A DNA stretch of 64,000 bases from Mycolicibacterium poriferae (GTDB lineage: Bacteria; Actinomycetota; Actinomycetes; Mycobacteriales; Mycobacteriaceae). Within the stretch, counting starts at the first letter, position 1, and every line of letters starts with the position of its first letter. This document shows positions 25,700-35,509 of this stretch, one piece after another. Where the stretch lies: the NCBI RefSeq assembly GCF_010728325.1, contig NZ_AP022570.1, positions 1,674,001 through 1,738,000 of the forward strand, written 5' to 3'. The notes beneath the pieces were generated by a model, which ran no database searches, was not told the origin of the DNA, and worked only from the letters and a program-made list of their open reading frames with translations. The position numbers and the translations under genes were made by a program.

Positions 25700-27163
25700 A
25701 TGTCCTCTGCTGCAGCGTTTTTGGATGACGACGAGGTGTCGCCCAAGGAGCGGTTGGCGGAGTTGTTCGAGCAGATCGCGGAGTTGACCGGGCAGCGTAA
25801 CGCCATCGATGCGCAGATCGTGGACATCGTGGCCGAGATCGATCATGGCGGGTTGGCCGGGATGACCGGGGCGCGGTCGATTTCGGCGTTGGTGGCGTGG
25901 AAGACCGGGGTGTCGCCGCGTAACGCGAAGACGATCGCTGCGGTCGCGGCGCGTGGTGAGCAGTTTCCGCGGTGTGTGGCCGGGTTGCGGGAGGGCCGGT
26001 TGTCGCTGGATCAGGTCGGGGTGCTCGCCGAACGTGCCGCCGACGGTTCTGATGACCATTACGTGGAGTTGGCGTCGGTGGCCACGGTGACCCAGCTGCG
26101 CAAAGCGGTCGGCCTGGAACCCCGACCCGACGTGTCCCCGAAGCCGCAGCCGGAACGCGCCATCTCGCGCACCGATCACGGTGAGTCGGTGACCTATCGG
26201 ATCACGGTGTCCAAAATCGAAGCGGCCAAGGTCGACGCCGCCCTGGCCGGAAAACGTGACGGGTTGATCGCCGACTGGAAACGCGACCACGACCAGCAGC
26301 CCGATGCCGCCACTGGCTCGAGCACCGACCCCGACGCTCCCACCCCCGATGCCGACGGTCTCCATGGCGAGTCCCCTGCCGACACCAGTGACCTCGATGG
26401 CGTCGCTGACGCCACAACCGACCCCGACCCCAGCGGCATCGGTGGCGCGTTCGACGAGGACGTCACCGACCACGCCGACTTCGCTGATCTCTCCGACGGC
26501 CCCGATTCCGCCGACTCCGAGAACGCCCGGCGCGCGCCGATGCCCAATTCCGTGGATGCGTTCGTGGAGTTGATCGCCACCGGCTGGGACGACGAGGTGG
26601 CGCGGCGCCCGCACGCCCAGCACACCACCGTGGTCGTGCACGTCGACGTCGACAAGCAGGTCGGGGCGCTGCATCTGGGTCCGCTGCTCACCGACGCCGA
26701 ACGCCAGTACCTGAGCTGCGATGCGACCTGCGAGGTGTGGTTCGAACGGGCCGGACGCCCGATCGGCGCCGGGCGCTCGACGCGCACGGTCAACCGGCGG
26801 CTGCGTCGGGCGTTGGAGCATCGGGATCGCTGCTGTGTGGTGCCCGGCTGCGGCGCGACCCGCGGCCTGCACGCCCATCACCTACGGCATTGGGAGAACG
26901 GCGGCCTGACCGAGCTGGAGAATCTCGTCCTCGTCTGCCCTTACCATCACCGGCTGCACCACGCCGGCGGGATCACCCTGACCGGGCCCGCGCACCAGCT
27001 CGTCGTCACCGACGCCGACGGCCAGGCCCTGACCAACGCGTCGCTGGCTCGACCACCCACACAACCCCCACCGGCGGTCGCCCCCTGTAAGGGGCCGACC
27101 GGTGAACGCGCCGACTGGTGGTGGTACGAACCCTTCCAACCCGAACCACCCCCGCGGAATTAG
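25700..27163 (+). CDS. DUF222/HNH endonuclease-like protein (13E12 repeat family)
   Basis: A 487-residue protein of the multicopy mycobacterial 13E12 family: an N-terminal DUF222 domain (RLAELFEQIAELTGQRNAID onward, about 1-180), an acidic variable linker (about 205-280, rich in Asp, Ala and Pro) and a C-terminal HNH nuclease motif. The latter has CCVVPGCGATRGLHAHHLRH and, after it, LVLVCPYHHRLHH. All His and Cys positions expected of an HNH/zinc finger are present. The family is widespread, often in many near-identical copies, and is thought to move or recombine, but no inverted repeats or target duplication are visible here. The native role is unknown. Confidence 0.9.
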   Translation: MSSAAAFLDDDEVSPKERLAELFEQIAELTGQRNAIDAQIVDIVAEIDHGGLAGMTGARSISALVAWKTGVSPRNAKTIAAVAARGEQFPRCVAGLREGRLSLDQVGVLAERAADGSDDHYVELASVATVTQLRKAVGLEPRPDVSPKPQPERAISRTDHGESVTYRITVSKIEAAKVDAALAGKRDGLIADWKRDHDQQPDAATGSSTDPDAPTPDADGLHGESPADTSDLDGVADATTDPDPSGIGGAFDEDVTDHADFADLSDGPDSADSENARRAPMPNSVDAFVELIATGWDDEVARRPHAQHTTVVVHVDVDKQVGALHLGPLLTDAERQYLSCDATCEVWFERAGRPIGAGRSTRTVNRRLRRALEHRDRCCVVPGCGATRGLHAHHLRHWENGGLTELENLVLVCPYHHRLHHAGGITLTGPAHQLVVTDADGQALTNASLARPPTQPPPAVAPCKGPTGERADWWWYEPFQPEPPPRN

Positions 27164-27227
27164 GGCGAGCGGGCCTCAGCTCGAGCGCCTCCCCGCCGCC
27201 AACCCGCCAGCCACCTATGGCCGGCCC

Positions 27228-28139
27228 CTAGCGCACCGCGCTGACGTAGACGATCTCGCCGAGAGGGTCGGCGTCCTCGGCCACGTCGGGCGGTGTGAGG
27301 CCGTGCCGCACGAACAGGTCATAGCGAGGGATTCCCGTCACCTGCCAACCAGTCTCGGTGAGGTACGGCATCACGTGGCTGCGCTCCCCGGAGTACACGA
27401 GCTCGGCCATGTCGATGTCGAGACCGTGCTCCCGCAGCGGAGCGGACAGCTCGCGCGCCTTGTCGGCGTCGAAATCGATGATGCCCGGGGCGTATTCGGT
27501 GGCCAAGGTGCTGCCCGGCGCGGACAGCGCGGTGATCTGATCGAAGAGCCGGTCCTGGGCGTCGGGTGGCAGATAGATCAACAGTCCCTCGGCGATCCAC
27601 GCGGCCGGCGCCGAGGCGTCGAAGCCGGCCGCGCGCAACGCCGACGGCCAATCCTCACGCAGATCGATCGGGATGGCGCGCCGCTTCGCGGTCGGTCTCG
27701 CCCCGGCGCTTGCCAGAGTCGCCGACTTGAACTCGATCACCTGCGGCTGGTCCAGCTCGTAGACGACTGTGCCCGTCGGCCAGGGCAGCCGGTAGGCACG
27801 TGAGTCCAGCCCCGAAGCCAGGATCACCACCTGACGGATCCCGGCCGCCGTCGAGTCGATGCAATGGTCGTCGAAGAATTTGGTCCGCGACGCCATCGCG
27901 TCGATCATGGCCCGCATCCGCTCCGGCGAAGAGTTGGGAATCTGCGACAGGTCCAGGTCGCCGTCGAGCATCTTCGTGAAGAAGTCCAGCCCCACCGCCC
28001 GCACCAGCGGCGCCGCCCACGGATCGTCGATCAGCGGGTCGTCTGTCGCGCTGGCCATGGCCCGGGCGGCCGCCACCATCGTGGCCGTCGCACCGACACT
28101 GGAGGCCAGATCCCATGAATCGTCACCGGTGCGTGCCAT
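27228..28139 (-). CDS. SAM-dependent methyltransferase, TIGR00027 family (copy 1)
   Basis: A 303-residue class I methyltransferase of the leucine-carboxyl-methyltransferase-like TIGR00027 family, abundant in mycobacteria. Shared motifs are [33 protein letters not shown] (SAM binding), [14 protein letters not shown] and [20 protein letters not shown]. The natural substrate of this family is unknown. It is the third of three tandem paralogs on this strand; the next one starts its stop eight bases away. It corresponds to the Rv0725c/Rv0726c/Rv0731c cluster of M. tuberculosis, also between sppA and secY. Confidence 0.92.
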   Translation of the reverse strand: MARTGDDSWDLASSVGATATMVAAARAMASATDDPLIDDPWAAPLVRAVGLDFFTKMLDGDLDLSQIPNSSPERMRAMIDAMASRTKFFDDHCIDSTAAGIRQVVILASGLDSRAYRLPWPTGTVVYELDQPQVIEFKSATLASAGARPTAKRRAIPIDLREDWPSALRAAGFDASAPAAWIAEGLLIYLPPDAQDRLFDQITALSAPGSTLATEYAPGIIDFDADKARELSAPLREHGLDIDMAELVYSGERSHVMPYLTETGWQVTGIPRYDLFVRHGLTPPDVAEDADPLGEIVYVSAVR

Positions 28140-28147
28140 CCGCGCTC

Positions 28148-29041
28148 CTATCCCAACTGCGCCGTCAGGTAACCGGAGTCGCCCGTCAACGCGATCAACT
28201 CATCAGCCGGTGGTGCGAACCCGTTGGCCGTGTAGGCGTCCGAATTCGGCTGCACCGTCACCGACCATCCTTGCGCACCCAGGTAGTCGGCCGCGGAGTT
28301 CCGGGGCCCGGTGTAGAACAGCTCGGTCAGATCGATCGTGCTGCCGAGGCGGCGGCCGCGTTCGGTCATCGCCTTGGCCCAGTCACCGGTCAGCGCCTGG
28401 GCGTCCATGTGCTCGGTGGCCAACCGGCTGCCCGGTGCCGACAGTTCGGTGACGGCGTCCAGCAGGCGGTCCTGGGCCTCCGGCGGTAGATAGATCAGCA
28501 GCCCCTCGGCGATCCAGGCCGTGGGTCGGCCGGGATCGAATCCGCCGTCGCGCAGCGCCCGCGGCCAGTCGTCGCGCAGATCGACGCCGATTGTCCGGCG
28601 CTCGGCGGCCGGTGTCGCACCGGCTTCGGTGAGCACCTGGGTCTTGAAGTCGATGACGGCGGGCTGATCGATCTCGAACACGACTGTGCCGGCCGGCCAG
28701 GCCAACCGGTAGGCGCGGGTGTCCAGACCGGAGGCCAGAATGACGGCCTGCCGGATCCCGGCCGCGCATGCGTCGATGAACATCTGGTCGAAGAACCGGG
28801 TGCGCACGGCGATGTGTTCGCACATCTGCCGTGCGCTGAACAGCGGGTCGTCGACGTCGAGTTGCCCCTCGGCCACCTCGACGAAGTGGGGGATGCCGAC
28901 CGCGTTGACCAAGGCGGCCGCGTACGGATCCTCGATGAGCGGATCGGGTCCTCGGCTGGCCAGCGCGCGTGAGGCCGCCACCGCCGTCGCGGTGGCGCCC
29001 ACGCTGGACGCCAGATCCCAGCTGTCACCGTCGGTGCGCAT
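28148..29041 (-). CDS. SAM-dependent methyltransferase, TIGR00027 family (copy 2)
   Basis: A 297-residue paralog of its two neighbours. [20 protein letters not shown] and [13 protein letters not shown] carry the SAM-binding motifs, and [20 protein letters not shown] is again present. It differs from the other copies in the C-terminal third, where [20 protein letters not shown] replaces [14 protein letters not shown] of copy 1; this part likely contacts the substrate. The tight spacing (8 and 12 bases) suggests one transcript for all three. Confidence 0.92.
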   Translation of the reverse strand: MRTDGDSWDLASSVGATATAVAASRALASRGPDPLIEDPYAAALVNAVGIPHFVEVAEGQLDVDDPLFSARQMCEHIAVRTRFFDQMFIDACAAGIRQAVILASGLDTRAYRLAWPAGTVVFEIDQPAVIDFKTQVLTEAGATPAAERRTIGVDLRDDWPRALRDGGFDPGRPTAWIAEGLLIYLPPEAQDRLLDAVTELSAPGSRLATEHMDAQALTGDWAKAMTERGRRLGSTIDLTELFYTGPRNSAADYLGAQGWSVTVQPNSDAYTANGFAPPADELIALTGDSGYLTAQLG

Positions 29042-29053
29042 CGTCGCAGGCCC

Positions 29054-29986
29054 CTACTTCGTCGCCGACACGTAGACGACCTCGGCGAATCCCTCGTCGT
29101 CGTCCAGCGGCGCCAGGCCGTAGCGGACCAGCAGATCGTTGGTGGGGGTCGGGTCCACGGTCCACCCGGCCTTGCGCAGGTAGTCGGTGACGTCATTGCG
29201 CTCACCGAGGAACACGAGCTCGGAGAAGTCGAGGTCGAAACCCTGGTCGCGCCAACGGTCGGTGGACTGCTGCATCCGCTCCCGCAGTTCCTGCTCGTCG
29301 ACGTTGTGATGCGACGGCACCGCCTCGGCGCCCAGCCGGCTGCCGGGCGCGCTGAGGTCGCCGATCTGGTCGAGCAGGCGGTCCTGCCCGTCGGGGGGCA
29401 GGTAGCCCAGCAGGCCCTCGGCGATCCAGGCTGTCGGGGCGCCGGCATCGAAGCCTGCAGCGGCCAGGGCGGCCGGCCAGTCCTGACGCAGATCGATGCC
29501 GACGGTGCGCAGCTGTGCGGTCGGCGCGGCGCCGAGGCCGGCCAGCGTCGTCGTCTTGAACTCGATCACCTCGGGCTGGTCGATCTCGTAGACCACCATG
29601 TCCTGCGGCCAACTCAGTCGGTAGGCGCGGGCGTCCAGACCGGACGCCAGGATGACGGCCTGGCGGACTCCGGCGGCCGCCGCGTCGGTGAAGAAGTCGT
29701 CGAAGAAGCGGGTCCGGGCGGCCATGCCGTCGGCGAACCGGCTCATGCCGACGGGGGAGGAGCCGCCGTCACCGTCCCCGGCGTCCAGATCGGCGGGGGT
29801 CAGTTCACCCGTGGCGAGCCGGGTGAAGAAATCGATACCGACCGCGCGCACCAGGGGCGCGGCGAACGGATCGTCGATCACCGGCTGGTCGGCGCGGCTG
29901 GCGACCGCCCGTGCGGCGGCCACCATCGTCGCGGTGGCGCCCACGCTGGAGGCGAGATCCCAGGTGTCGTTGTCAGTACGTGGCAT
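29054..29986 (-). CDS. SAM-dependent methyltransferase, TIGR00027 family (copy 3)
   Basis: A 310-residue paralog and the first gene of the leftward methyltransferase operon. Motifs are [51 protein letters not shown] and [21 protein letters not shown] Gly/Asp-rich insert ([11 protein letters not shown], near residue 75) is absent from the other two. It diverges from secY across 254 bases, where TAACTCGCCTAACTAATACG-type repeats lie just before its start on this strand. Confidence 0.92.
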   Translation of the reverse strand: MPRTDNDTWDLASSVGATATMVAAARAVASRADQPVIDDPFAAPLVRAVGIDFFTRLATGELTPADLDAGDGDGGSSPVGMSRFADGMAARTRFFDDFFTDAAAAGVRQAVILASGLDARAYRLSWPQDMVVYEIDQPEVIEFKTTTLAGLGAAPTAQLRTVGIDLRQDWPAALAAAGFDAGAPTAWIAEGLLGYLPPDGQDRLLDQIGDLSAPGSRLGAEAVPSHHNVDEQELRERMQQSTDRWRDQGFDLDFSELVFLGERNDVTDYLRKAGWTVDPTPTNDLLVRYGLAPLDDDEGFAEVVYVSATK

Positions 29987-30240
29987 GACCCATCCCTCGA
30001 GACGTATTAGTTAGGCGAGTTAATGACTTGTCCCCACTGTACGCGTCGAATCGGGCGCCGAATCGGGCTCGGATTCGGGCCAACGGAGATGCAACTGTTA
30101 GTCTCGTAGACTGTTTGGACGCGTGACCTGCGCAGGCCAATTGCCTGTCGGTCCCGTCGCGCATACGACTTAACCACGACGCTGGTCACGCCAGCCACGG
30201 AGCACGCCGCGATCGTCACTCGGCCGTGCAGGAGGAAAGA
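29987..30240. promoter_or_regulatory. divergent region between methyltransferase operon and secY
   Basis: No gene is seen in these 254 bases. Near the methyltransferase end, TTAGTTAGGCGAGTTAATGA (30007-30026) holds a repeated TTAG/GTTA pattern that could serve a regulator or a -10 element on the minus strand. In the middle, AGTCTCGTAGACT (around 30100) is a small palindrome. AGGAGG at 30230-30235 is the secY ribosome binding site. I could not fix a promoter with confidence. Confidence 0.4.
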
Positions 30241-31578
30241 GTGCTCTCGGCTTTCATCTCATCACTGCGAACGGTCGACCTGAGGCGAAAGATCCTGTTC
30301 ACGCTGGGCATCGTCCTTCTCTACCGGGTGGGTGCCTCGGTGCCCTCGCCGGGCGTGAACTACCCCAACGTGCAGCAGTGCATCACCCAGGCCACCGGCG
30401 GTGAGTCCGGGCAGATCTATTCGCTGATCAACCTGTTCTCCGGCGGGGCGCTGCTGCAGTTGTCGGTGTTCGCCGTCGGCGTCATGCCGTACATCACCGC
30501 CAGCATCATCGTGCAGCTGCTCGGCGTGGTGATCCCGCGCTTCGAACAGTTGCGCAAAGAGGGGCAGGCGGGGCAGGCCAAGCTCACGCAGTACACCCGG
30601 TATCTGACGATCGCGCTGGCGATCCTGCAGTCCACCAGCGTCGTCGCGCTGGCCGCCAACGGCGGCCTGCTGCAGGGCTGCTCGCTGGACATCATCCAGG
30701 GCCAGAGCGAGGGCCTGAACTTCGTCACCCTCGCCACGATGGTCATCGTCATGACCGCCGGCGCGGCGCTGGTGATGTGGATGGGCGAGCTGGTCACCGA
30801 GCGCGGCGTCGGCAACGGCATGTCGCTGATGATCTTCGCCAGCATCGCCGCCGCCATCCCCGGCGAGGGCAAGTCCATCCTGGACAGCCGCGGCGGCATG
30901 GTCTTCACGCTGGTCTGCATCGCGGCGCTGATCATCATCATCGGCGTGGTCTTCGTCGAGCAGGGCCAGCGCCGGATCCCGGTCCAGTACGCCAAGCGGA
31001 TGGTGGGCCGGCGTATGTACGGCGGCACGTCGACCTACCTGCCGTTGAAGGTCAACCAGGCCGGCGTCATCCCCGTCATCTTCGCGTCGTCGTTGATCTA
31101 CATCCCGCACCTGATTACCCAGCTGATCACCAGCGCCAGCGACAACCCCAGCACCGGCTGGTGGCAGTCGTTCGTCGCCGACTACCTGACCAACCCGGCC
31201 GATCCGGTCTACATCGCCCTGTACTTCGGCCTGATCGTGTTCTTCACCTACTTCTACGTCTCGATCACGTTCAACCCCGACGAACGTGCCGACGAGATGA
31301 AGAAGTACGGCGGGTTCATCCCGGGCATCCGGCCCGGCAAGCCGACCGCGGACTACCTGCGGTTCGTGCTGTCGCGCATCACGCTGCCCGGCTCGATCTA
31401 CCTGGGCAGCATCGCCGTCCTGCCGAACCTGTTCCTGCAGGTCGGCAACACCGGGTCGGTGCAGAACCTGCCGTTCGGCGGCACCGCGGTGCTGATCATG
31501 ATCGGCGTCGGCCTGGACACCGTGAAGCAAATCGAAAGCCAGCTCATGCAGCGCAACTATGAAGGGTTCCTCAAGTGA
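30241..31578 (+). CDS. secY: preprotein translocase subunit SecY
   Basis: A 445-residue central channel of the Sec translocon with about 10 membrane segments. [20 protein letters not shown] at the N-terminus, [10 protein letters not shown], the cytosolic loop [20 protein letters not shown], and [18 protein letters not shown] are conserved. GTG 30241 is the start: AGGAGG is five to six bases upstream and orthologs begin with [10 protein letters not shown]. The stop overlaps adk (GTGA). Confidence 0.97.
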   Translation: MLSAFISSLRTVDLRRKILFTLGIVLLYRVGASVPSPGVNYPNVQQCITQATGGESGQIYSLINLFSGGALLQLSVFAVGVMPYITASIIVQLLGVVIPRFEQLRKEGQAGQAKLTQYTRYLTIALAILQSTSVVALAANGGLLQGCSLDIIQGQSEGLNFVTLATMVIVMTAGAALVMWMGELVTERGVGNGMSLMIFASIAAAIPGEGKSILDSRGGMVFTLVCIAALIIIIGVVFVEQGQRRIPVQYAKRMVGRRMYGGTSTYLPLKVNQAGVIPVIFASSLIYIPHLITQLITSASDNPSTGWWQSFVADYLTNPADPVYIALYFGLIVFFTYFYVSITFNPDERADEMKKYGGFIPGIRPGKPTADYLRFVLSRITLPGSIYLGSIAVLPNLFLQVGNTGSVQNLPFGGTAVLIMIGVGLDTVKQIESQLMQRNYEGFLK

Positions 31579-32120
31579 GAATCGTGTTGTTGGGACCGCC
31601 GGGGGCGGGCAAAGGCACCCAGGCGCAGAAGCTGGCCGAGAAGCTCGAGATCCCGCAGATCTCCACCGGCGACCTGTTCCGGTACAACATCACCAACGGC
31701 ACCGAGCTGGGTGTGGAGGCGAAGAAGTACCTCGACGCCGGCGATCTGGTGCCGGCCACGTTGACCAATGCGCTGGTCGACGACCGCCTCGACGACGAGG
31801 ACGCCGCCCAGGGATTCATCCTCGACGGGTTCCCCCGGTCGGTGGAGCAGGCCAAGGCGCTCGACGAGATGCTCGCCAAGCGCAACCTGTCGCTGGACGC
31901 CGTCCTGGAGTTCCGGGTGCCCGAGGAAGAACTCGTCACCCGTCTCAAGGGCCGCGGCCGCGCCGACGACACCGAAGACGTCATCCGCAACCGCTTCAAG
32001 GTCTACCGCGACGAGACCGCCCCGCTGCTCGACTACTACAGCGACAACCTCGCCACCGTGGACGCCGTCGGTGAGCTCGACGAGGTCTTCGCCCGTGCGC
32101 TGAAGGCGCTCGGCCGCTGA
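31575..32120 (+). CDS. adk: adenylate kinase
   Basis: A 181-residue kinase catalysing ATP + AMP = 2 ADP. The P-loop is [11 protein letters not shown] (7-17), the AMP site is [11 protein letters not shown], and [13 protein letters not shown] is the other signature. The short [20 protein letters not shown], lacks the zinc-binding cysteines, typical of actinobacterial short-form enzymes. GTG start overlaps the secY stop by four bases. Confidence 0.97.
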   Translation: MRIVLLGPPGAGKGTQAQKLAEKLEIPQISTGDLFRYNITNGTELGVEAKKYLDAGDLVPATLTNALVDDRLDDEDAAQGFILDGFPRSVEQAKALDEMLAKRNLSLDAVLEFRVPEEELVTRLKGRGRADDTEDVIRNRFKVYRDETAPLLDYYSDNLATVDAVGELDEVFARALKALGR

Positions 32121-32130
32121 TTCTGCGTTG

Positions 32131-32934
32131 ATGGTCTCCCTGCCCGGCCTGCGTGGCCGCAAGACGGTGCCCCAGCGCAGCGCCGGTGAACTCGACGCGA
32201 TGGCAGCGGCGGGTGCGCTCGTGGCCGCCGCGCTGGGCGCCGTGCACCGGGCCGCCGCGCCCGGCGTGAGCACCCACGATCTCGACCAGGTGGCCGAGGC
32301 GGTGATCCGCGACGGCGGCGGTATCCCGTCGTTCAAGGGCTACCACGGTTTCCCGGCCTCGATCTGCTCGTCGGTCAACGACCGCGTCGTGCACGGCATC
32401 CCGTCGGCCACCGAGACCCTGGCCGCCGGCGATCTGGTCTCCATCGACTGCGGTGCGATCCTCGACGGCTGGCACGGCGACTCCGCCTTCACCTTCGGGG
32501 TCGGCACCGTCATCCCTGTCGACGACGCGCTGTCGCAGGCGACCAGGGAGTCGATGGAGGCCGGGATCGCGGCCATGGTCCCGGGTAACCGCCTCACCGA
32601 CGTCTCGCACGCCATCGAGCAGGGCACCCGCGCCGCGGAGAAGCGTCACGACCGGCGGTTCGGGATCGTGGCCGGCTACGGCGGCCACGGCATCGGTCGG
32701 GAGATGCACATGGACCCGTTCCTGCCCAACGAGGGTGCGCCTGGCCGGGGGCCGTACCTGGCGGCGGGTTCGGTGCTCGCCATCGAGCCGATGCTCACCC
32801 TCGGCACCGCCAAGACCGTCGTGCTCGAGGACGGCTGGACCGTGGTGACCGCCGACGGTTCGCGCGCCGCGCACTGGGAGCACACCGTCGCCGTCACCGA
32901 CGACGGACCGCGCATCCTGACGCAGGCCGTCTGA
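32131..32934 (+). CDS. map: methionine aminopeptidase
   Basis: A 267-residue type I methionine aminopeptidase that removes the initiator Met from new proteins. The five metal ligands sit in [19 protein letters not shown] (two Asp), [15 protein letters not shown] (His), AIEPMLTLG (Glu) and [11 protein letters not shown] (Glu). The sequence is of the MapA type found with secY-adk, without the SH3-like N-terminal extension of MapB. ATG 32131 is ten bases after the adk stop; the TTG just before it is not needed. Confidence 0.96.
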   Translation: MVSLPGLRGRKTVPQRSAGELDAMAAAGALVAAALGAVHRAAAPGVSTHDLDQVAEAVIRDGGGIPSFKGYHGFPASICSSVNDRVVHGIPSATETLAAGDLVSIDCGAILDGWHGDSAFTFGVGTVIPVDDALSQATRESMEAGIAAMVPGNRLTDVSHAIEQGTRAAEKRHDRRFGIVAGYGGHGIGREMHMDPFLPNEGAPGRGPYLAAGSVLAIEPMLTLGTAKTVVLEDGWTVVTADGSRAAHWEHTVAVTDDGPRILTQAV

Positions 32935-32948
32935 CCGCGGGAACAGCT

Positions 32949-33467
32949 GTGCCTGCCCGACCGCCGGCCGACGAGGGCGACAAGCCTGACCCGATCGCCG
33001 TCGCGCGCTCCAACTGGGAACGTTCCGGATGGGCCGAGGTGGCCGACGGCATGGTCGCGGTGACGTCCGTGATGCGCGCGCACCAGATCCTGCTGGCCCG
33101 CGTCGAGACGGCGCTGCGGCCCTATGACCTGAGTTTCTCCCGCTTCGAGTTGCTGCGCCTACTGGCGTTCAGCCGCACCGGCGCGCTGCCGATCACCAAA
33201 GCCTCCGACCGGCTGCAGGTGCACGTCACCAGCGTCACCCACGCGATCCGGCGGCTGGAGGCCGACGGTCTGGTCGAGCGGCTGCCCCACCCCACCGACG
33301 GACGCACCACGCTGGTGCGGATCACCGAGCTGGGCCGCTCCACCGTCGAGGACGCCACGGTCACGCTCAACGACGACGTGTTCGCCGACATCGGGATGTC
33401 CGACGAGGAGTCGCGCGCCCTGGCCGCGTCGATCCAGACGCTGCGCCACAGCGCCGGCGACTTCTGA
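32949..33467 (+). CDS. MarR-family transcriptional regulator
   Basis: A 172-residue winged-helix regulator. The DNA-binding part is FELLRLLAFSRTGALPITKA, SDRLQVHVTSVTHAIRRLEA and DGLVERLPHPTDGRTTLVRI, the last being the wing. It starts at GTG, 14 bases after map, and corresponds in position and type to M. tuberculosis Rv0737. There, sigL and rslA lie between map and this gene; here nothing does. The ligand and targets are unknown. Confidence 0.88.
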   Translation: MPARPPADEGDKPDPIAVARSNWERSGWAEVADGMVAVTSVMRAHQILLARVETALRPYDLSFSRFELLRLLAFSRTGALPITKASDRLQVHVTSVTHAIRRLEADGLVERLPHPTDGRTTLVRITELGRSTVEDATVTLNDDVFADIGMSDEESRALAASIQTLRHSAGDF

Positions 33468-33539
33468 GCGGCTGGCCCGCGAGAGTGCACGCTCGGTAGT
33501 TGTCCGAGCCGATCTACGACAGGGAATGCACGTTCGCGG

Positions 33540-34769
33540 TCAGGGTGTCGTGGGCGGCGACGCGGAATTGGGTACCGGGATCGTGGCGGTGACCGCGGTG
33601 CCCGAGCCGGGCCGTGAGCGGATGTTGAGCCGTCCACCGACGATCTCGGCGCGCTCGGCCATCGACAGCAGCCCGTAGCCGCCCATCTCGTCGCTGCCCA
33701 GCGGATGCTCCAGGGTGTCGAAGCCGACACCGTCGTCGACGATCTCGAGCCGCGCGGCGTCGCCGTTGTCACCGCTGTCGACGGTGAACGTCAGCCGGGC
33801 CTCGGTGGCCCTTGCGTGCTTGACGACGTTCTGCAGGCATTCCTGGGCGATGCGGTACAGCGCCAGCTCGATGTGGTCGGGCAGGCGCACGTCGGCGAGG
33901 TCGGTGCGGACGTCGACCTGCGGGATGGACCGCGCCAGGCTGGCCAGCCCGCCGGAGAGCCCCAGGTCGTCCAGCACCGGGGGCCGCAGCCCACTGATCG
34001 CGGCGCGGGCCTCCTGCAGCGTGAGCTCGGCGAGCTCGCGGGCGCGGTCCAGCTGTTCGGTCAGCGCCGACCGGTCGTCGATCGACTTGGCGGCCTGCGC
34101 GGCGGCGTCCAGCCGGTAGCTGAGCGTGACAAGCCGCTGGGAGATGCCGTCGTGGATGTCCCCGGCCAGCCGCCGGCGCTCCAGTTCCTGAGCCTCGATG
34201 ACCTGCTCGACGAAGTTCTCGTGGGCGCGCTCACGGGCGACCAGTTGCCGGTGCAGCCGCGCCTGGTGCATAGCGCCGGCGATGAGCCTGCCGATGACGA
34301 GCAGCAGCTCGACGTCGCGGTCACCGAACTCGCGCTGCGCCACGGTGTGCACGTTGAGCACCCCCACCAGCCCGCCGGGGTCGGTCTCCATCGGCACCGA
34401 CACCATCGACGTGAAATCCCGGCCGCGCAGCGACTGGAACGGCAGGTACCGCGGATCGGACTCCTTGTCGTCGAGGATCACCACCGGCTCCCGGTGGCTG
34501 GCCACCCAGCCCGAGATGCCCTGGCCCAGCGGCAGCCGGATCTTGCCGACCTCGGAGTCGAACGGCGGCGTGGCCCCGGCCAGCGTCAACGACCGCTCGG
34601 TGTCGTCGAGGACGTGCACGAAACACACATCGCTGTCGGTGGCGGCGGTGATGATCCGCGCGGCCGCGGCGGCCAGCGGCTCCACCCCGGGTCCGCTGGA
34701 GGCGGCCTGGATCAGCTCGCGCAACAGCGCCAGTTCGCGGTCGGCCGCCAGCAGGGGACGCGCGGTCAC
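33540..34769 (-). CDS. GAF-domain histidine kinase (NarL partner type)
   Basis: A 409-residue soluble sensor kinase with one GAF domain (about 30-170, LGQGISGWVASHREPVVILD inside), a HisKA_3 dimerisation helix with phospho-acceptor His206 in RRRLAGDIHDGISQRL, and a HATPase_c domain (AQECLQNVVKHARA, VDDGVGFDTL, GYGLLSMAERAEIVGGR). No membrane segment exists, so the signal is cytosolic. It starts at GTG 34769, overlapping the response-regulator stop by GTGA, so the two proteins are a coupled two-component system. It is not DosS, which has two GAF domains and a heme. Confidence 0.92.
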   Translation of the reverse strand: MTARPLLAADRELALLRELIQAASSGPGVEPLAAAAARIITAATDSDVCFVHVLDDTERSLTLAGATPPFDSEVGKIRLPLGQGISGWVASHREPVVILDDKESDPRYLPFQSLRGRDFTSMVSVPMETDPGGLVGVLNVHTVAQREFGDRDVELLLVIGRLIAGAMHQARLHRQLVARERAHENFVEQVIEAQELERRRLAGDIHDGISQRLVTLSYRLDAAAQAAKSIDDRSALTEQLDRARELAELTLQEARAAISGLRPPVLDDLGLSGGLASLARSIPQVDVRTDLADVRLPDHIELALYRIAQECLQNVVKHARATEARLTFTVDSGDNGDAARLEIVDDGVGFDTLEHPLGSDEMGGYGLLSMAERAEIVGGRLNIRSRPGSGTAVTATIPVPNSASPPTTP

Positions 34770-35434
34770 TGGTAGATGCCTTCCCGCAGCGCCGTGGCGA
34801 CTGCGCCGGTCCGGTCGCTGACCCCCAGCTTGCGGTAGATCGAACTCAGATGCGTCTTGACGGTCTCGTCCCCGATGACCAGCTTGGCCGCGATCGCCCG
34901 GTTGGACAGCCCGTTGACGACCAGGGCCAGGATCTCGCTCTCCCGCTGGGTCAGGCCCTGGCGGGCGCCGGGCCAGAACTCCGCGCGCTGGATGCGGGCC
35001 GCGGTGTCGACGGCCCTGGCCGCCATCCCCGGGTCGATGGCGGTCTCGCCGCTGTTGACGAACTCGAGCTGACGGACCAGCTCCTCGCTGCTGATGCTCT
35101 TGAGCAGATAGCCCGACGCACCGACCCGCAACGCCTGGAACAGGTACTGCTCGTCGTCGTAGACCGACAGCATGACGACCTTGCGGTCCGGGTCGCGTTC
35201 GCGCAGCTGCTGGCACACGTCCAGACCGCTGGACCCCTGCATCCGGACGTCGCAGAGCACGATGTCCGGATCGAGGTCACCCACGACGCTGAGCACCCGG
35301 TCGGCGCCGACTGCCTGCCCCACCACGGTCACCCGGCTGTCGAACGCGGCGAGCATCGCCTTGAGCCCTTCGATGACCATCTCGTGGTCGTCGACCAGGA
35401 CGATCCGCACCGGCGGGGCTGAACCCATGGCCAT
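34766..35434 (-). CDS. NarL/FixJ-type response regulator
   Basis: A 222-residue two-component regulator. Phosphorylation is expected at Asp62 in IVLCDVRMQG, with the acidic pair in VDDHE near the start and Lys in YLLKSIS. The C-terminal LuxR-type helix-turn-helix is LTQRESEILALVVNGLSNRA, IAAKLVIGDETVKTHLSSIY, RKLGVSDRTGAV. It is first in the two-gene operon with the GAF kinase. An alternative ATG lies two codons in. Target genes are unknown; the adjacent divergent HAD-like gene is a candidate. Confidence 0.93.
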   Translation of the reverse strand: MAMGSAPPVRIVLVDDHEMVIEGLKAMLAAFDSRVTVVGQAVGADRVLSVVGDLDPDIVLCDVRMQGSSGLDVCQQLRERDPDRKVVMLSVYDDEQYLFQALRVGASGYLLKSISSEELVRQLEFVNSGETAIDPGMAARAVDTAARIQRAEFWPGARQGLTQRESEILALVVNGLSNRAIAAKLVIGDETVKTHLSSIYRKLGVSDRTGAVATALREGIYQ

Positions 35435-35509
35435 ACCTTAAGGCTGCCCGGGGGCGCGCCCGGACAACTTGGCGCGCCGAATCCCCCACATGGGGGAGGC
35501 GCGCACTGT

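Noticed and set aside
25700..27163. HNH gene as part of an intact mobile element
   Set aside because: No terminal repeats, integrase, target duplication or other mobility gene are visible around it.
33480..33540. Two similar words, GAGTGCACGCTC and GAATGCACGTTC, between the MarR and kinase genes
   Set aside because: They lie between convergent gene ends, so an operator role is unlikely, and the symmetry is imperfect.
33540..35434. GAF kinase and NarL-type regulator as DosS/DosR
   Set aside because: Only one GAF domain, no sign of a heme ligand arrangement, and the neighbours are not dormancy genes.
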